Shown: positions 34,528-44,370, counted from the stretch's first letter. The stretch is DNA of 59,679 nt from Desmonostoc vinosum HA7617-LM4 (GCA_019359515.1 JAHHHC010000035.1:1-59679); one strand, 5' to 3'. Notes: a model not told the origin generated them from the sequence alone. Made by a program: numbers and translations.

Positions 34528-35760
34528 CTAAGCCCCTAGCCCCTTCCCAAACTGTTCCATGAAACGGCGATCAAGCAAGTCTTTCCAACACCATAGTAGT
34601 TGGTGGGGTGGTAGAGTCAGGATACCTCTTGTGGCGATCGCTCGTCCATCTCCTGTACCAATTAAACTTAAATACTGTTTCTGTGGTCTATAAGGTTTCA
34701 GCGGTTTATTTAATAAAATCCGCTGCAAGTTCTCAAATAAAGGTTTACCTTGACGGACTGCAAACACCCCTGCTTTGGGACGGAGATGATTTACCATTGT
34801 GGCAATATCACCAGTCGCAAATACATGTGGATGTGTTTGAGATTGCAATGTGTCGTCTACTAAAATAAAGCCTTGCTCATCAGTCCCCAGTCCCGTTGCT
34901 TTTACCCACTCAGGTGCAGATGCCTGTGTTACCCAAAAAATTTTGTTACACTCCACTGTCAACCCAGACTCGCATTTAACCTCAAGCATTGCTTCTTTCC
35001 TTCTGTGAACTAGTAAATTAGGTGTGAGATTTGATGGTGCAACTTGGCAGACAGTTTCGCCCAAATGCAACTTGATGCCACGCTGAGTTAAGATTTGTTT
35101 CGCTTGACGCCGCGCTGAGGAATGATAACTAGGCAATAATTCCTGGTGACGCTGGAATAAATGAATTGCTAAATTTTTAACATTAGCGAGTTCTTGATCA
35201 TCCCAACACCCTAAAATCCACTGTAGATGACTTTGCATTGACAGCGCCAATTCTACACCACCAGCACCACCACCCACAATTCCAATACTCAGAGGTTGTT
35301 GGGAATTTTTGGCTACATCTTCCAGTAGGTGATACCAATGTTCTAATAGGTTTGCTACTGGTTTTGCAGCAATTGTATATTCTGTGGCTCCTGATACAGA
35401 TATTCTGGCTGGAGTACTGCCAATATCAATGGACAGCACATCAAAATCTACTGCGGGTCGGTTAGCACAAATAACTTTGTTGTTTTCCAGGTCAAGGGCA
35501 ACTACTCGATCAATATACAATTGTGCTTGAGCAAAGTTTGCTAGCGATCGCAAATCAATATGACATTCATCGTGGCTGTAAAATCCGGCGATATGTCCTG
35601 GTAGCATTCCAGAGTAGGGTGTATCTGAAGCTAGAGTAATTAAAGTCAAACGTATTCCTGGTGACGGTTTGGTACCAAACATTTTCAAGACAATGGCATG
35701 GCTATGACCGCCACCAACCAACACTAAATCTTTAGTTCTTGGCTGTAAATTTTGCTGCAT
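34528..35760 (-). CDS. Pyridine nucleotide-disulfide oxidoreductase-like protein, SelD-type N-domain without SelD
   Basis: 410 residues with FAD-binding LVLVGGGHSHAIVL (about 12-25), an NAD-binding GIVGGGAGGVELA near 160-172, and ATGDIA (about 317-322). It resembles the oxidoreductase domain usually found fused in front of selenide, water dikinase (SelD) in cyanobacteria (TIGR03169 type). After RRFMEQF the protein ends in GKGLGA, encoded by GGGGCTAGGGG repeat sequence; no SelD domain follows. Either a natural standalone version or one cut by repeat expansion. The redox substrate is unknown. Confidence 0.85.
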   Translation of the reverse strand: MQQNLQPRTKDLVLVGGGHSHAIVLKMFGTKPSPGIRLTLITLASDTPYSGMLPGHIAGFYSHDECHIDLRSLANFAQAQLYIDRVVALDLENNKVICANRPAVDFDVLSIDIGSTPARISVSGATEYTIAAKPVANLLEHWYHLLEDVAKNSQQPLSIGIVGGGAGGVELALSMQSHLQWILGCWDDQELANVKNLAIHLFQRHQELLPSYHSSARRQAKQILTQRGIKLHLGETVCQVAPSNLTPNLLVHRRKEAMLEVKCESGLTVECNKIFWVTQASAPEWVKATGLGTDEQGFILVDDTLQSQTHPHVFATGDIATMVNHLRPKAGVFAVRQGKPLFENLQRILLNKPLKPYRPQKQYLSLIGTGDGRAIATRGILTLPPHQLLWCWKDLLDRRFMEQFGKGLGA

Positions 35761-35830
35761 TCATCAATTATTAGCATACTAATTCGTAATTCGTAGAAAG
35801 GCTTGCTTTAAGACGTTTTCAACACTTTTA

Positions 35831-36009
35831 AGAGGATGTTTGAAAAGTTTTGGGCGAATATAATTCGCTACTACACAAAGCTTAGTCCACCTCCTTTGGA
35901 AAACACGAAAAATCGAGTTCTTGAAACCCACGGAGGTGGGTTTTGTCTATATAGTCGCGATTTCTAATCGCCGGGGTTAGTATTAATTTAGACTTTTCAA
36001 ACAACCTCT
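35831..36009 (+). mobile_element. MITE family B, complete copy (179 bp)
   Basis: Terminal inverted repeats AGAGGATGTTTGAAAAG (left) and CTTTTCAAACAACCTCT (right) differ at one of 17 positions. Inside are AATATAATTCG, a CCCACGGAGGTGGG hairpin and a GCGATTTCTAATCGC hairpin. The truncated copy at 20720-20871 shares all of this except the right end. No open frame, so it would be mobilised in trans. It lies in the gap upstream of the pentapeptide gene at 36169; a short GACGCTTC/GAAGCGC repeat follows. Confidence 0.88.
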
Positions 36010-36168
36010 AAAAGACGCTTCAAAAGCGCGTCTCTACACCGTCTGTATTTGTATCAGGATTTTCGTGAATTGGTATAACAGGGAAAACCCTTGCTTAAAA
36101 ACATTGTTAAAATTTAAGCTAATCTTTTGATGGATATGTTGACAGTAATTATTCATACTTTATAGACG

Positions 36169-36879
36169 ATGAAAAATATCTTACCAAGCAATCATAATTT
36201 ATTAAAAAAAATCTTCCTTGAGATATATGCTGCTGCCAAAAAAATCAAACAAACTCAAATTCAATCACCAAAACAGCGCTTAAGCCTAGCGATCGCACAG
36301 CTACAGAATGCAACGATGGCAAGCAGTTTAGCTGTAATTAAAGATTTAGAGCAAATTTCCCAAGAGCATCCCCAATATCACTGGCTGATCATGGATATTC
36401 TTACTACTTTTATCCGAGATCATGCACCTTATATATCCCAGCTAGAAGTAACAAATAATTTATCAGCAAAAGTCTCTCACGAGATTCAAGCAGCCCTAAC
36501 TGTTATTGCCAACAGAAATGTCAACAAAGACTCAGAAAATGAGCAGCTTGATTTAAGTCATACAGATATGAGAGGCGCAAACTTGAGTGGGGCAAACCTT
36601 GAACAAACAAATCTTTATCAAGTTAATCTCTCAGGCGCGAACCTCACAGGGGCAAATCTCAAAGGAGCAATTCTCACTGCTGCTAACCTCACTGGAGCTA
36701 ACTTATACCGAGCCAATTTAGAGGGCGCAATTCTCAGTGCAGCCAATCTCGAAAAAGCAAACCTCTCTAAAGCCAATCTCAATCGAGCCAACCTATATCT
36801 AGCTAGGCTGCATAAAGCCACCCTGAATGATGCCATACTCACACACGCAAACCTCAGAGAAGCCAAATTTAGGAAATAG
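36169..36879 (+). CDS. Pentapeptide-repeat protein (cluster member 1)
   Basis: 236 residues. Residues about 30-125 (RLSLAIAQLQNATMASSLAV, then WLIMDILTTFIRDHAP and IQAALTVIANRN) are a degenerate version of the helical domain of the next two genes. Residues about 128-235 are about 21 pentapeptide repeats of the A(N/D)LXX type, folding as a quadrilateral beta helix. It lacks the two membrane helices of the paralogues, so it is probably soluble. Function unknown; members of this fold have been linked to DNA mimicry and protein scaffolding, with no specific evidence here. Confidence 0.85.
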   Translation: MKNILPSNHNLLKKIFLEIYAAAKKIKQTQIQSPKQRLSLAIAQLQNATMASSLAVIKDLEQISQEHPQYHWLIMDILTTFIRDHAPYISQLEVTNNLSAKVSHEIQAALTVIANRNVNKDSENEQLDLSHTDMRGANLSGANLEQTNLYQVNLSGANLTGANLKGAILTAANLTGANLYRANLEGAILSAANLEKANLSKANLNRANLYLARLHKATLNDAILTHANLREAKFRK

Positions 36880-37083
36880 GGAACAATAATAACTAAGCCC
36901 GCCCACCCTCGTTGGGCTTGAGAGCATTGCAAAGGGCAAGGCTTTGTACTTAAAAAGAAATTAAATATTTCTCCTCAACAATCTAAATAATTATTCTGAG
37001 GCTATTAAAATTTTCAGCTAAATGCTATACTATTTTTCCCCATTACTAAGTAAAAATCCTGCTTTGTGAGGAATATTTCTGCC

Positions 37084-38559
37084 ATGTCTGCTAAAAAGAC
37101 AGACGCTTTGTTGAATTGGTTAATAACCATAACAGTTATATTCGCTCTCTTGTTGGCTCTAATCTTCTTCGCATTGTTCAATATCAAAGAACTATCAATT
37201 CAGGAACAAATACAGTATAGAAACCAAGCATTAACAGCTACTGCAATAGTTTTTTTATCATCAGCAGTCATGTTTAATGCTTACTATGCAGCGAAGCGTG
37301 CCCAAGCTATGCATAAAAATGCGATCGCCGCCGAAAAAAATCTGGAAATTGGCATTCAAAATGCCAAACTCAATCAAGACAGATTAGTTGCAGAACGTTT
37401 TATGAGTGCGATCGCTCAGCTGGGACATGAAAAGATTGAAACTCGCACAGGTGCAATTTACGCACTAGAACGAGTTGCCCAAGAATTTCCTAAAGAACAT
37501 TGGACAATCATGGAAATCCTCACTGCCTTTGTGCGAGAAAATACACAAATTCAGCAGTTAGAGGGAGAGCCAAAAAAACTGGAATACTCGCCAGTAGTTT
37601 ACTCAGGTAGGCGTAGAAGTGGGGTGCGTTCTGTACAGCATCTAGACCAAAACCTCCACGACGAATCACCAAAAATTCGCACCGATATTCAAGCAGCTCT
37701 GACTGTGATTGGACGGCGCAATTTGTTTGAAGATCCCAAAGATCAAAGACTTGATTTACGTCATACCAACATCAGGCGCATAGACTTACTAGGAGCCAAC
37801 CTCCAACAGGCAGATCTGCGAGGGTCTGATCTGAGTGGGGCCGACCTGCGAGGAGCGGATCTTTCTGAGGCTAACCTTGATGGAGCTAAACTCGTTGGCT
37901 CTATTCTCTATGAAGCTAACTTAGTCAAAGCTAGCTTGTGTGGAGCTAACCTTTGTCGAGCCAACCTCAATCGCGCTAACTTCTCTGGAGCCAACCTGCG
38001 GACAGCTAACCTCTCTGGCTCAAGTCTGCGTGCAGCTAATTTACAAGGAGCAAACCTTTATAAAGCTAACTTGCAACAAGCCACGTTGAAAGTTGCCGAC
38101 CTCTCTGGAGCTAAGCTATTTTTAGCTAACTTGCAAGGAGCAAAGCTTGGTAAAGCCAACCTGCACAATACAGGTTTGATCGGAGCCAACCTCAATGGAG
38201 CCAACCTCAACGGAGCCAACCTTTCTGGAGCCAATCTCAATGCCGCGAAACTACAACAAACAGAAGTTTATTTTGCCAACCTCTCAGAAGCCACCTTGAC
38301 CGAAGCTGATCTGAATCTTGCCAATCTCATCGGAGCTAACCTGCAAAGAGCCATCTTTTATCAAGCCAACCTCACTAAAGCAAATCTCATGGGAGCTAAC
38401 CTATTTGGTGCAAACCTTGGTGATGTCAAACTTGAAGGAGCAATTTTGACAGGAGCTAAAAACTTAGAATCACAACAAATTAGAATGGCACTGGGCGATC
38501 GCACAACTCGCCTACCGGATGATGTCGAAGCCCCAATACATTGGCGGCAATCTCTATAA
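37084..38559 (+). CDS. Pentapeptide-repeat membrane protein (cluster member 2)
   Basis: 491 residues from the ATG at 37084; GAGGA at 37067-37071 supports it, while an upstream GTG at 37066 would destroy it. Two transmembrane helices (about 11-33 and 52-72), then a cytosolic helical domain with QLGHEKIETRTGAIYALERVA and HWTIMEILTAFVRENTQ, a variable linker (about 160-195), IQAALTVIGRRN, and about 40 pentapeptide repeats (about 225-460). The tail LGDRTTRLPDD is conserved with member 3. The EKIETR-AIYALE block behaves as a signature of this family of cyanobacterial proteins; its role is unknown. Confidence 0.88.
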   Translation: MSAKKTDALLNWLITITVIFALLLALIFFALFNIKELSIQEQIQYRNQALTATAIVFLSSAVMFNAYYAAKRAQAMHKNAIAAEKNLEIGIQNAKLNQDRLVAERFMSAIAQLGHEKIETRTGAIYALERVAQEFPKEHWTIMEILTAFVRENTQIQQLEGEPKKLEYSPVVYSGRRRSGVRSVQHLDQNLHDESPKIRTDIQAALTVIGRRNLFEDPKDQRLDLRHTNIRRIDLLGANLQQADLRGSDLSGADLRGADLSEANLDGAKLVGSILYEANLVKASLCGANLCRANLNRANFSGANLRTANLSGSSLRAANLQGANLYKANLQQATLKVADLSGAKLFLANLQGAKLGKANLHNTGLIGANLNGANLNGANLSGANLNAAKLQQTEVYFANLSEATLTEADLNLANLIGANLQRAIFYQANLTKANLMGANLFGANLGDVKLEGAILTGAKNLESQQIRMALGDRTTRLPDDVEAPIHWRQSL

Positions 38560-38966
38560 GCCACCGTTATTTAGGTGCATCCTACCACTTTCGCTAATAG
38601 CATCTTTAAAATTCAAAATTCAAGTTGCGCTGGAAGCGCACCAAAGGTGCAACTCAAGATTCAAAGTATTAAAATTTCTCCCTTGTCCCCCCGTCTCTTC
38701 ATCCCCGCATCTACCAGACGATATTAAATTTTCAACACATTGATAATAGTATTAGTTATTAAATTATTAAGCTTTATTAACTAAATAGTTAAAAATATTG
38801 AGAATCATAATTTATATTTTTTGTCAAGAGAATATATGATGAATAGATGACCAAGTTTTCATGGAGTAAATCTATGCATTTGTCAAGATTATCAGTGTTC
38901 TTACGGTATTAAATCTTTATGAAAGCTCATAGGATTGACCTAAATTAATCACCATAGGAGTCAAAG
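38560..38966. other. AT-rich intergenic region
   Basis: 407 bases without a gene. It contains a nested hairpin GTTGCGCTGG..GCGCACC..GGTGCAAC at 38622-38653 with a TTCAAAATTCAAG repeat on both sides, and AT-rich sequence with direct repeats (TAGTATTAGTTATTAAATTATTAAG). It separates pentapeptide members 2 and 3, which are therefore probably separate transcripts. Confidence 0.5.
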
Positions 38967-40286
38967 ATGAAGACTCATGATATGTCTTTCATAAAGACTA
39001 ATGAAATCACAAGTTTGTTGCTAGTTGTCTCAGTTATTTTTATTTTCTCTTTAACTTTAATTTTCTCATTTTTTGCAGACCTTCAAGGTGTTTCTACACT
39101 ACCAAAGATAGAGTATATCACTCAAGGTTTAACAACCGTTGCAATTATTTTTGGTGGATTGTCATTTATTCTTAATGCTTATTATACATCAAAACTCTCT
39201 CTGGACATGGATCAGAGTGGTTTTACAAAACTATTGCGGGGTGAAATTAATTGGTATCATAATATCAATACCAATCACAATTTTCCACAGCCAACTACAG
39301 AGGAATTTATTCCAGACCGCTTTTCTAAAGCAATTGAACAGTTGGGTAACGAAAAGATTGAAACCCGATTTGCTGCAATTTATGCTCTAGAAAGAATTGC
39401 CAAGGATTTTCCAAAAGATCATTGGACAATTATGGAAATTCTTGCTGCTTTCATCCGAGAAAATGCACCAATCAAACAGGAATATGACGAAGGAATAGAA
39501 GAATTATCAAAACTTCCTACAGATATTCAAACAGCTTTAACTGTGATTGGCCGCCGTAATTTCCACAACGATTTAGCAAATCAGAGACTCGATTTACGTG
39601 ATACAGATCTCAGAGGTGCAGACTTAATGCAGGCAAACCTCTCTAAGGCAATTCTCTCTGGGGCTAACTTGCAATGGACGACCATGAGTCGCGCCAACCT
39701 TGCTGAGGCAGATTTGACAGAAACTAATCTTTCTGGCTCAATTCTCTATGAAGCCAACCTTTCCGGTGCAATCCTTCCAGGAGCGAATCTCCAACAGGCA
39801 ATCCTCAGAAAAGCAAATCTTTCTGGTGTAATCCTTGAGGATGCCAATTTAGAAGGTGCAAGTCTTTATGATGCCAACTTAGAAGATGCAGTCCTTAGTG
39901 ATGCCAACCTAGAAGGAGCAATTCTTTGTGATGCTAACCTTTGTCGGGTGAATTTCGAGGGTAGTAACCTCCAAGCAGCCAATTTGATCGGGACTAACTT
40001 GCAAAAAGCAAAACTTATTGGGGCCAACTTAGAAAGTGTGTTGCTCAGTACAGCCAACTTGGAAGAGGCTAATCTGCAAGAGGCAAACCTCAACCAAGCT
40101 AAACTACAACAAGCAAATCTAATTGGCACTAACTTCCAAGATGCAACTCTGGAGAAAGCTAACCTCTGTGGTGCGAACTTGAGTGAATGTGAGAACTTGG
40201 AACTATACCAAATTGAAATGGCAATTGGCGATCGCACAACCACCCTACCCAGAAATCTCCAACTACCCAAACATTGGCGAGCATAG
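38967..40286 (+). CDS. Pentapeptide-repeat membrane protein (cluster member 3)
   Basis: 439 residues, with AGGAG at 38956-38960 well spaced before the ATG. Two transmembrane helices (about 14-37 and 55-75), the helical domain with QLGNEKIETRFAAIYALERIA and HWTIMEILAAFIRENAP, IQTALTVIGRRN, and about 38 pentapeptide repeats (about 200-410) ending near GDRTTTLPRN. It is clearly paralogous to the preceding gene, from which it probably arose by duplication; the linker present in member 2 is shorter here. Confidence 0.9.
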   Translation: MKTHDMSFIKTNEITSLLLVVSVIFIFSLTLIFSFFADLQGVSTLPKIEYITQGLTTVAIIFGGLSFILNAYYTSKLSLDMDQSGFTKLLRGEINWYHNINTNHNFPQPTTEEFIPDRFSKAIEQLGNEKIETRFAAIYALERIAKDFPKDHWTIMEILAAFIRENAPIKQEYDEGIEELSKLPTDIQTALTVIGRRNFHNDLANQRLDLRDTDLRGADLMQANLSKAILSGANLQWTTMSRANLAEADLTETNLSGSILYEANLSGAILPGANLQQAILRKANLSGVILEDANLEGASLYDANLEDAVLSDANLEGAILCDANLCRVNFEGSNLQAANLIGTNLQKAKLIGANLESVLLSTANLEEANLQEANLNQAKLQQANLIGTNFQDATLEKANLCGANLSECENLELYQIEMAIGDRTTTLPRNLQLPKHWRA

Positions 40287-40579
40287 AGACATCGCAACGC
40301 CACTTCTCTACATTACAACAACGCCTGGGTCATGGATAATTGTAAATATCCATGACCCATTGTTAATTAGGATGTAGCATTTATTGGTAAACTTAAACAA
40401 CCTACCTTTACTGTTTGTCAATTGGTTGAAGACACTTATATGCAACAACAATACCGACTCAACCAATCAATTAACTCACCGCTTTTGACTCGCCTTCAAC
40501 TTCGCTGAGATGATATTCTCCCTCACTAATTGTTGCTGAATTAGCTTAAAATTTTCACTAAATTAAATAACAAAAAATC

Positions 40580-41683
40580 ATGAAACGTCGCCAGGTTTTG
40601 AACACAGCTGCAATCGCCACGGCAACTGCTGCTACTTTAGTATCTTGTACCCGAACTAGTACATCCCCGAACGTCCAAACAGGACAGCCAAATGTGCGCT
40701 GGCGAATGGCGACTAGCTGGCCTAAGTCTTTAGGTACTTTTATCGGTGCAGAAACAGTAGCCAGGCGGGTTGCAGAAATGACCAATGGACGTTTCAAAAT
40801 TACACCATTCGCAGCTGGGGAGTTAGTACCAGGGTTGCAAGTCCTTGATGCTGTGCAAGCCGGAACTGTCGAATGTGGTCACACATCTAGCTACTATTAC
40901 ATCGGCAAAAGTCCAGCATTAGCTTTTGCGACTTCCGTACCCTTCGGTTTGAATGCTCAACAACAAAACGCCTGGATTTATCACGGTACTGGACTAGAAA
41001 CGATACAAAAAATTTTTACCAACTTCAACGTGATTAACTTTCCCGCTGGTAGCACTGGCGCCCAAATGGGGGGATGGTTCAAAAAAGAAATCAAATCTGT
41101 AACTGATCTCAAAGGTTTGAAAATGCGAATCCCTGGTTTGGGGGGACAAGTCATGTCTCGCTTGGGAGTCAACGTGCAAGTATTACCTGGAGGTGAAATT
41201 TACTTAGCATTGGATAGGGGAGCAATTGATGCTGCTGAGTGGGTTGGCCCCTACGATGATGAAAAACTTGGATTAAACAAAGCTGCTCAATTCTACTATT
41301 ATCCTGGTTGGTGGGAACCGGGGCCAACCTTGGATGTATTAGTTAACTTGAACGCCTGGAAGCGTCTGCCCAAAGAATACCAGGAAATTTTTAAGACAGC
41401 AACTTTAGAAGCTAACTTAAATATGCTGAGTAATTATGATGCTTTGAATGGAGAAGCATTATCACGATTAGTTGCTGGCAACACCAAGCTGATTCCCTAC
41501 AGTCAGGATATTATGCAAGCAGCCAAGAAAGCATCCTTTGAGCTATTGGATGAAAATGCCAGCAAAGACGCAACTTTTAAACAAGTTTACGAACAATGGA
41601 AAACTTTTCGCCAGAGTGTGTATAACTGGAATCGCATTAATGAATTAAGTTATGCCAATTTTGTTACATCAAATAATGGCTGA
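40580..41683 (+). CDS. TRAP transporter substrate-binding protein (TakP/DctP-like)
   Basis: 367 residues. The N-terminus has RR, a hydrophobic segment and LVSC, a lipoprotein-type signal with a possible Tat start. The mature part matches the DctP fold, with the 2-oxoacid-binding branch motifs [22 protein letters not shown], and [12 protein letters not shown]; the last carries residues that hold the carboxylate. Such proteins deliver 2-oxo acids or related organic anions to a DctQM membrane complex. No DctQ or DctM gene is in this window, so the permease is elsewhere or the protein is an orphan. Confidence 0.9.
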   Translation: MKRRQVLNTAAIATATAATLVSCTRTSTSPNVQTGQPNVRWRMATSWPKSLGTFIGAETVARRVAEMTNGRFKITPFAAGELVPGLQVLDAVQAGTVECGHTSSYYYIGKSPALAFATSVPFGLNAQQQNAWIYHGTGLETIQKIFTNFNVINFPAGSTGAQMGGWFKKEIKSVTDLKGLKMRIPGLGGQVMSRLGVNVQVLPGGEIYLALDRGAIDAAEWVGPYDDEKLGLNKAAQFYYYPGWWEPGPTLDVLVNLNAWKRLPKEYQEIFKTATLEANLNMLSNYDALNGEALSRLVAGNTKLIPYSQDIMQAAKKASFELLDENASKDATFKQVYEQWKTFRQSVYNWNRINELSYANFVTSNNG

Positions 41684-41874
41684 TTGGAGAGAGTGCAGAA
41701 GCGTTTAGACAAGACGCTATAATCGGTAGGCGATCGCATTAGCTACAAGTACCAATCTCAAGCTAATCATAACGAATTTAATCACGAATTACGTTAGCGC
41801 AGCGGTAGCGAGTCATCGAGCGTCATTACGAATTACGAATTATTTAATGTGCTTATGACACATTTACAAATAAT

Positions 41875-41910
41875 AAAAAAATCCCCTTAATTTATTTATG
41901 GGGATTTTTG
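41875..41910. terminator. Bidirectional intrinsic terminator
   Basis: AAAAAATCCCC and GGGGATTTTT form a stem with an AT-rich loop, with a T-run on the plus strand and an A-run that is a T-run on the minus strand. It lies between the convergent TRAP-binding and PEP-CTERM genes and can serve both. Confidence 0.75.
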
Positions 41911-41961
41911 TTACAGACATATTTTTAATTACGAATTACGTGTGATGTGAATTAGTAATTA

Positions 41962-42723
41962 TTAGCATTGTTTTGATAGTTTCGAGACTGAACTTGCAGC
42001 GAAAGCGCCTAGTGCTAGCAAACCCAAAATTGATGTAGGTTCAGGAACTTTAGTTGCATCTAGCTTCACATTATCGAAATCGACTTCTATACCTTCGCTT
42101 TGTAAGTTACTAAGCAATCGGATTTCTAATGATTTCCCTAAATTGGCGTCATTGGCTGAAGCTAAATAGGATAAAGTTGAGGTGATAAAAGCTCCTTCCG
42201 CCACGCTTTGGCTATTAAAATCTTCTGCAATTACAGTTCCTCCAGCCAGTAGTTGAATAACGTAGCCAGGAAAACCAGCCAAAGTAGTAAAACCACCAAA
42301 GGGAGGAATATTACCAACCTCAACCTCTAAGGTATATTTTGTGTCTGCTGTTAAAATACTAGTCAGCGTCTGTGTGATGCCAACAATGCCACTTCCTGGA
42401 GGATTAGTTAAATATAGATATCCAACATTATTGCCCTCTGGTGCTTCGCCAGCAAAAGCATCAGCTGAAGGATTATAAGCACCAAAAACCGGAGTCGCAC
42501 CCGGATCAGCAGGTATAATATCTGATGGATCGTATAATTCCCAACCTGGTAGCACATTAATAGTAAAGCCTTCTTCGCCAATTACAGAGTCTTCAAATCC
42601 TGCGTTAGAGATACTCAAAAGTACTGCTTGGGCTTGAGGGACTTCAAAAGCGATCGCCATGGTAAAAGCAGCACCAGTAGCTACCGTAGAAGCAATTTTG
42701 CGGAAGAGGTTTTTGATGATCAT
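41962..42723 (-). CDS. PEP-CTERM sorted exported protein
   Basis: 253 residues from the ATG at 42723; a longer frame from 42774 adds 17 non-signal-like residues. A signal peptide with KNLFRKIAST and cleavage near AQA, a beta-rich middle (NAGFEDSV...LPGW, typical of carbohydrate-binding or matrix PEP-CTERM proteins), and the C-terminal sorting signal VPEPTSILGLLALGAFA ending in basic residues. The sorting signal is processed by exosortase during extracellular matrix assembly. The exact ligand is not known. Confidence 0.88.
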   Translation of the reverse strand: MIIKNLFRKIASTVATGAAFTMAIAFEVPQAQAVLLSISNAGFEDSVIGEEGFTINVLPGWELYDPSDIIPADPGATPVFGAYNPSADAFAGEAPEGNNVGYLYLTNPPGSGIVGITQTLTSILTADTKYTLEVEVGNIPPFGGFTTLAGFPGYVIQLLAGGTVIAEDFNSQSVAEGAFITSTLSYLASANDANLGKSLEIRLLSNLQSEGIEVDFDNVKLDATKVPEPTSILGLLALGAFAASSVSKLSKQC

Positions 42724-42875
42724 TTTGGTATAAGTTTTTGATTGCAGATTCAGATGACAGAATCCTAACATCAACTTTTGTTAATACCAGGGTTTATACT
42801 TAAGTTTTACAAAAAATTTAAATATTCGCTGATAGCAGTTCATAGTGACTTCAGCTACACCCTAGCCTCTAGCCC

Positions 42876-44300
42876 CTAATCTCTTCTTTGGCATTGCTGG
42901 AGAAAACGCAGCGGAATTTCTTGACTTTTTCCCCAATGCAAATGAATGTAAGAGGCGTGAATATTCATTGGGCAACCCCATCCCTCACATCCAATTTTTT
43001 CTTCACAATCGTAACGATAAGTTTCAAATAAAGGCTGATGGGGAGTTGAGGTTAAACGAGAACGATGAAACTCATGTCCGTAAATATTTATACTTACTGG
43101 CAATAGTAAACTATCTTGCAGAGCGACGGCACGACGATAACCCAAGGTAAGACGCTCACCCATGACAGCCGATGTAGGCAAAACTCCCACCATCGGCCAA
43201 ACTTTACCTGCAAAGTCGATAATTTGCTCACACAAATACATCAATCCCCCGCATTCGGCGATCGCCGGCATTCCAGCTAAAATAGCAGTCTGCACTGCTT
43301 GACGAGCGCTGGTATTTTCTGCAAGTTGCTGGGCAAACACCTCCGGAAAACCACCCCCAAAATACATTCCCAGCACATCCGATGGTAGTTCCGCATCTAC
43401 TAAAGGACTCCAGAAAATCAGTTCTGCACCCAACTGTTGCAGCAAATCGAGATTGTCTTGGTAGTAAAAATTAAAAGCGCGATCGCGGGCAATGGCGATT
43501 CTGATGGGATGTGGTATCCTGCGGGTTCTGCTTCGCAGTACGACTTCGCTCACCAACCGGGGATGTGGTTTGACTCCGCTCACCAACCGGGGATGAGGAA
43601 GAGATGTTTGCAGTAAAGGTAATAAATTTTGCCAGTCAAAGCAAGTATCACCCAAGTCTGCAAGGCGATCAATGAGAGTGTTTAGTTGGGGAAGTTCTGC
43701 TGTTGGTACTAAACCTAAATGGCGATCGGGAATTGTGATGTTATCTTGACGCCTTAGCACGCCGAGAATGGGTAATTGCAAAGGTTGTAGGGCTTCTTTG
43801 AGTAGGAAGAGGTGGCGATCGCTTCCTACGCGATTAAGCACCACTCCAGCAATTTTAATTCTCGCATCAAAGGAACGATAACCATGGGCGATCGCCGCTA
43901 CAGAACCAGACAAACGACTACAATCAATTACTAATAATACAGGTAAATTTAGTAGCCGAGCGATGTGAGCTGTACTGGCAAAATCAGTTATCTGTTCTTT
44001 GTCTTTTGCAAATGACGAAACCCCATCAAATAACCCCATCACTCCTTCTACTAAAGTATATTCAACTAATTGGCTATGATCAGCAAAACATTGCTGCACG
44101 TAAGTTTCTGAAGTGAGAACTGGGTCTAAATTCCGACAAGCGCGTCCTGTCACATAAGTATGGAACATGGGATCAATATAGTCTGGCCCCACTTTAAAAG
44201 ACTGTACTTGTAAACCTCGGCGACATAAAGAAGCTAAAAGGGTAAGCGTAACAGTTGTTTTGCCCACCCCACTGCGTTCTCCGGCAATGATCAGACCCAT
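42876..44300 (-). CDS. cobB: Cobyrinate a,c-diamide synthase
   Basis: 474 residues, close to the family length. N-terminal P-loop ATPase (IAGERSGVGKTTVT) with GVMGLFDG, and C-terminal class I glutamine amidotransferase with nucleophile C350 (ECGGLMYL) and H near 435. It amidates side chains a and c of cob(II)yrinate with glutamine and ATP. Residues about 231-260 (HPRLVSGVKPHPRLVSEVVL in outline) are encoded by repeat sequence (43520-43610) placed in the linker between the two domains, so probably tolerated. Also named CbiA. The truncated CobH-like gene at 33018 is another cobalamin-pathway relic. Confidence 0.93.
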   Translation of the reverse strand: MGLIIAGERSGVGKTTVTLTLLASLCRRGLQVQSFKVGPDYIDPMFHTYVTGRACRNLDPVLTSETYVQQCFADHSQLVEYTLVEGVMGLFDGVSSFAKDKEQITDFASTAHIARLLNLPVLLVIDCSRLSGSVAAIAHGYRSFDARIKIAGVVLNRVGSDRHLFLLKEALQPLQLPILGVLRRQDNITIPDRHLGLVPTAELPQLNTLIDRLADLGDTCFDWQNLLPLLQTSLPHPRLVSGVKPHPRLVSEVVLRSRTRRIPHPIRIAIARDRAFNFYYQDNLDLLQQLGAELIFWSPLVDAELPSDVLGMYFGGGFPEVFAQQLAENTSARQAVQTAILAGMPAIAECGGLMYLCEQIIDFAGKVWPMVGVLPTSAVMGERLTLGYRRAVALQDSLLLPVSINIYGHEFHRSRLTSTPHQPLFETYRYDCEEKIGCEGWGCPMNIHASYIHLHWGKSQEIPLRFLQQCQRRD

Positions 44301-44370
44301 GAAAAAGTTAGAAATTTTGAGTTAGGCATTAAACTATTCTAAGAGATCAGGGGCTAGGGGCTAGATTATT

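Noticed and set aside
36618-36932. Long minus-strand open frames within pentapeptide genes (also at 38058, 39866, 53749)
   Set aside because: These are shadows of the biased, repeated codons of the plus-strand pentapeptide genes.
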